Source: Saliniramus sp050485405 (GTDB lineage: Bacteria; Pseudomonadota; Alphaproteobacteria; Rhizobiales; Beijerinckiaceae). Taken from it: 15,231 bases of DNA. A program made the position numbers and the translations under genes. Under the pieces are notes generated by a model. The model worked only from the letters and a program-made list of their open reading frames with translations. It was not told the origin of the DNA and did not search any database. Positions 14,930 to 15,231 of this stretch are shown here, in pieces (within the stretch, counting starts at the first letter, position 1; each line of letters begins with the position of its first letter). The stretch spans positions 1-15,231 of the forward strand of contig JBJHBI010000081.1 in assembly GCA_050485405.1 (NCBI GenBank), in the 5' to 3' direction.

Positions 14930-15231
14930 TCAGCCCTTCCAGTGCAGGGCGTAGATCAGCGTGAAGATCCGCCGCGCCGTATCGAAATCCACCTTCACCT
15001 TGCCGTCGAGCCGCTGCGCCAGCAGATCCGCCGCCTCGTTGTGCAAGCCACGCCGACCCATGTCGATCGCCTCGATCTGGGCGGCGGAGGCGGTCCTGAT
15101 GGCATTGTAATAATTGTCGCAGACGATCGCGTAGTCACGGATGATCCGCCGGAACGGGGTGAGCGAGAGCAGATGCGTCATCACCGGCCCGCCGTTCTGC
15201 GTCAGGATCTCGAAGGCGAGCCGCCGCTCGA
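14930..15231 (-). CDS. UPF0262 family protein, C-terminal part (cut by window edge)
   Basis: The open frame continues upstream off the right edge (first full codon ends at 15229), so the N-terminus is missing. The visible part matches the conserved alphaproteobacterial UPF0262 family closely: ERRLAFEIL, MTHLLSLTPFRRIIRDY, YYNAIRTASAAQIEAIDMG, RRGLHNEAADLL and VDFDTARRIFTLIYALHW. Function is unknown. The next gene, 5 nt on, is the phosphatase that commonly accompanies this family. An internal GTG/ATG pair near 15184 is not the real start, because family similarity extends upstream of it. Confidence 0.85.
   Translation of the reverse strand, partial: ERRLAFEILTQNGGPVMTHLLSLTPFRRIIRDYAIVCDNYYNAIRTASAAQIEAIDMGRRGLHNEAADLLAQRLDGKVKVDFDTARRIFTLIYALHWKG

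Noticed and set aside
1..15231. CRISPR array or insertion sequence
   Set aside because: No regularly spaced direct repeats of CRISPR length and no transposase or integrase motifs were seen on either strand.

Overview
The window looks like chromosomal DNA of a high-GC alphaproteobacterium, most likely a member of the Hyphomicrobiales (Rhizobiales). Three things suggest this: strong GC bias at third codon positions in most genes, the UPF0262 / low-molecular-weight phosphatase pair at the right edge, and clustered GC-rich CCCTC...GAGGG palindromes. No rRNA, tRNA, CRISPR array, transposase or integrase was found.

Layout from left to right. 1-328: non-coding DNA with four hairpin-forming repeats arranged as two inverted pairs. 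329-772 (-): a short hypothetical gene. 773-1234: no gene I can support. 1235-3854 (-): a two-gene, visibly AT-richer island. The upstream gene (3854-2895) encodes an N-terminal HARE-type winged helix followed by a region that resembles a degenerate Nudix-like fold. The downstream gene (2935-1235) encodes a helical-repeat protein ending in a CHAT (caspase-like) protease domain with its His and Cys present. The two genes overlap. I read them as a candidate sensor/effector module, plausibly anti-phage or cell-suicide, and it is the most interesting item here. 4079-4677 (-): an antitoxin and Doc-family toxin pair with a 4-bp overlap and a 20-bp palindromic operator.

4849-7798 (+): three genes of a polyamine-type ABC importer (ATPase and two permeases) with no binding-protein gene in view. 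It runs tail to tail into an AsmA-family envelope gene (9668-7803, -).

From 9955 rightwards every gene is on the minus strand. Read in transcription order from the right edge: a UPF0262 protein (cut by the window edge), a low-molecular-weight phosphatase, a CoxG-like SRPBCC protein coupled to a nitroreductase by a GTGA overlap, a MauE/DoxX-like membrane protein, a zinc-binding metallopeptidase, and a dihydrolipoyl-dehydrogenase-like flavoprotein. The last two are joined by an ATGA overlap inside a 12-bp tandem repeat that carries both the Shine-Dalgarno sequence and three in-frame start codons. The flavoprotein and the MauE-like protein hint at thiol/disulfide chemistry.

All family names come from recognising motifs in the translated sequence. 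No database search was run.
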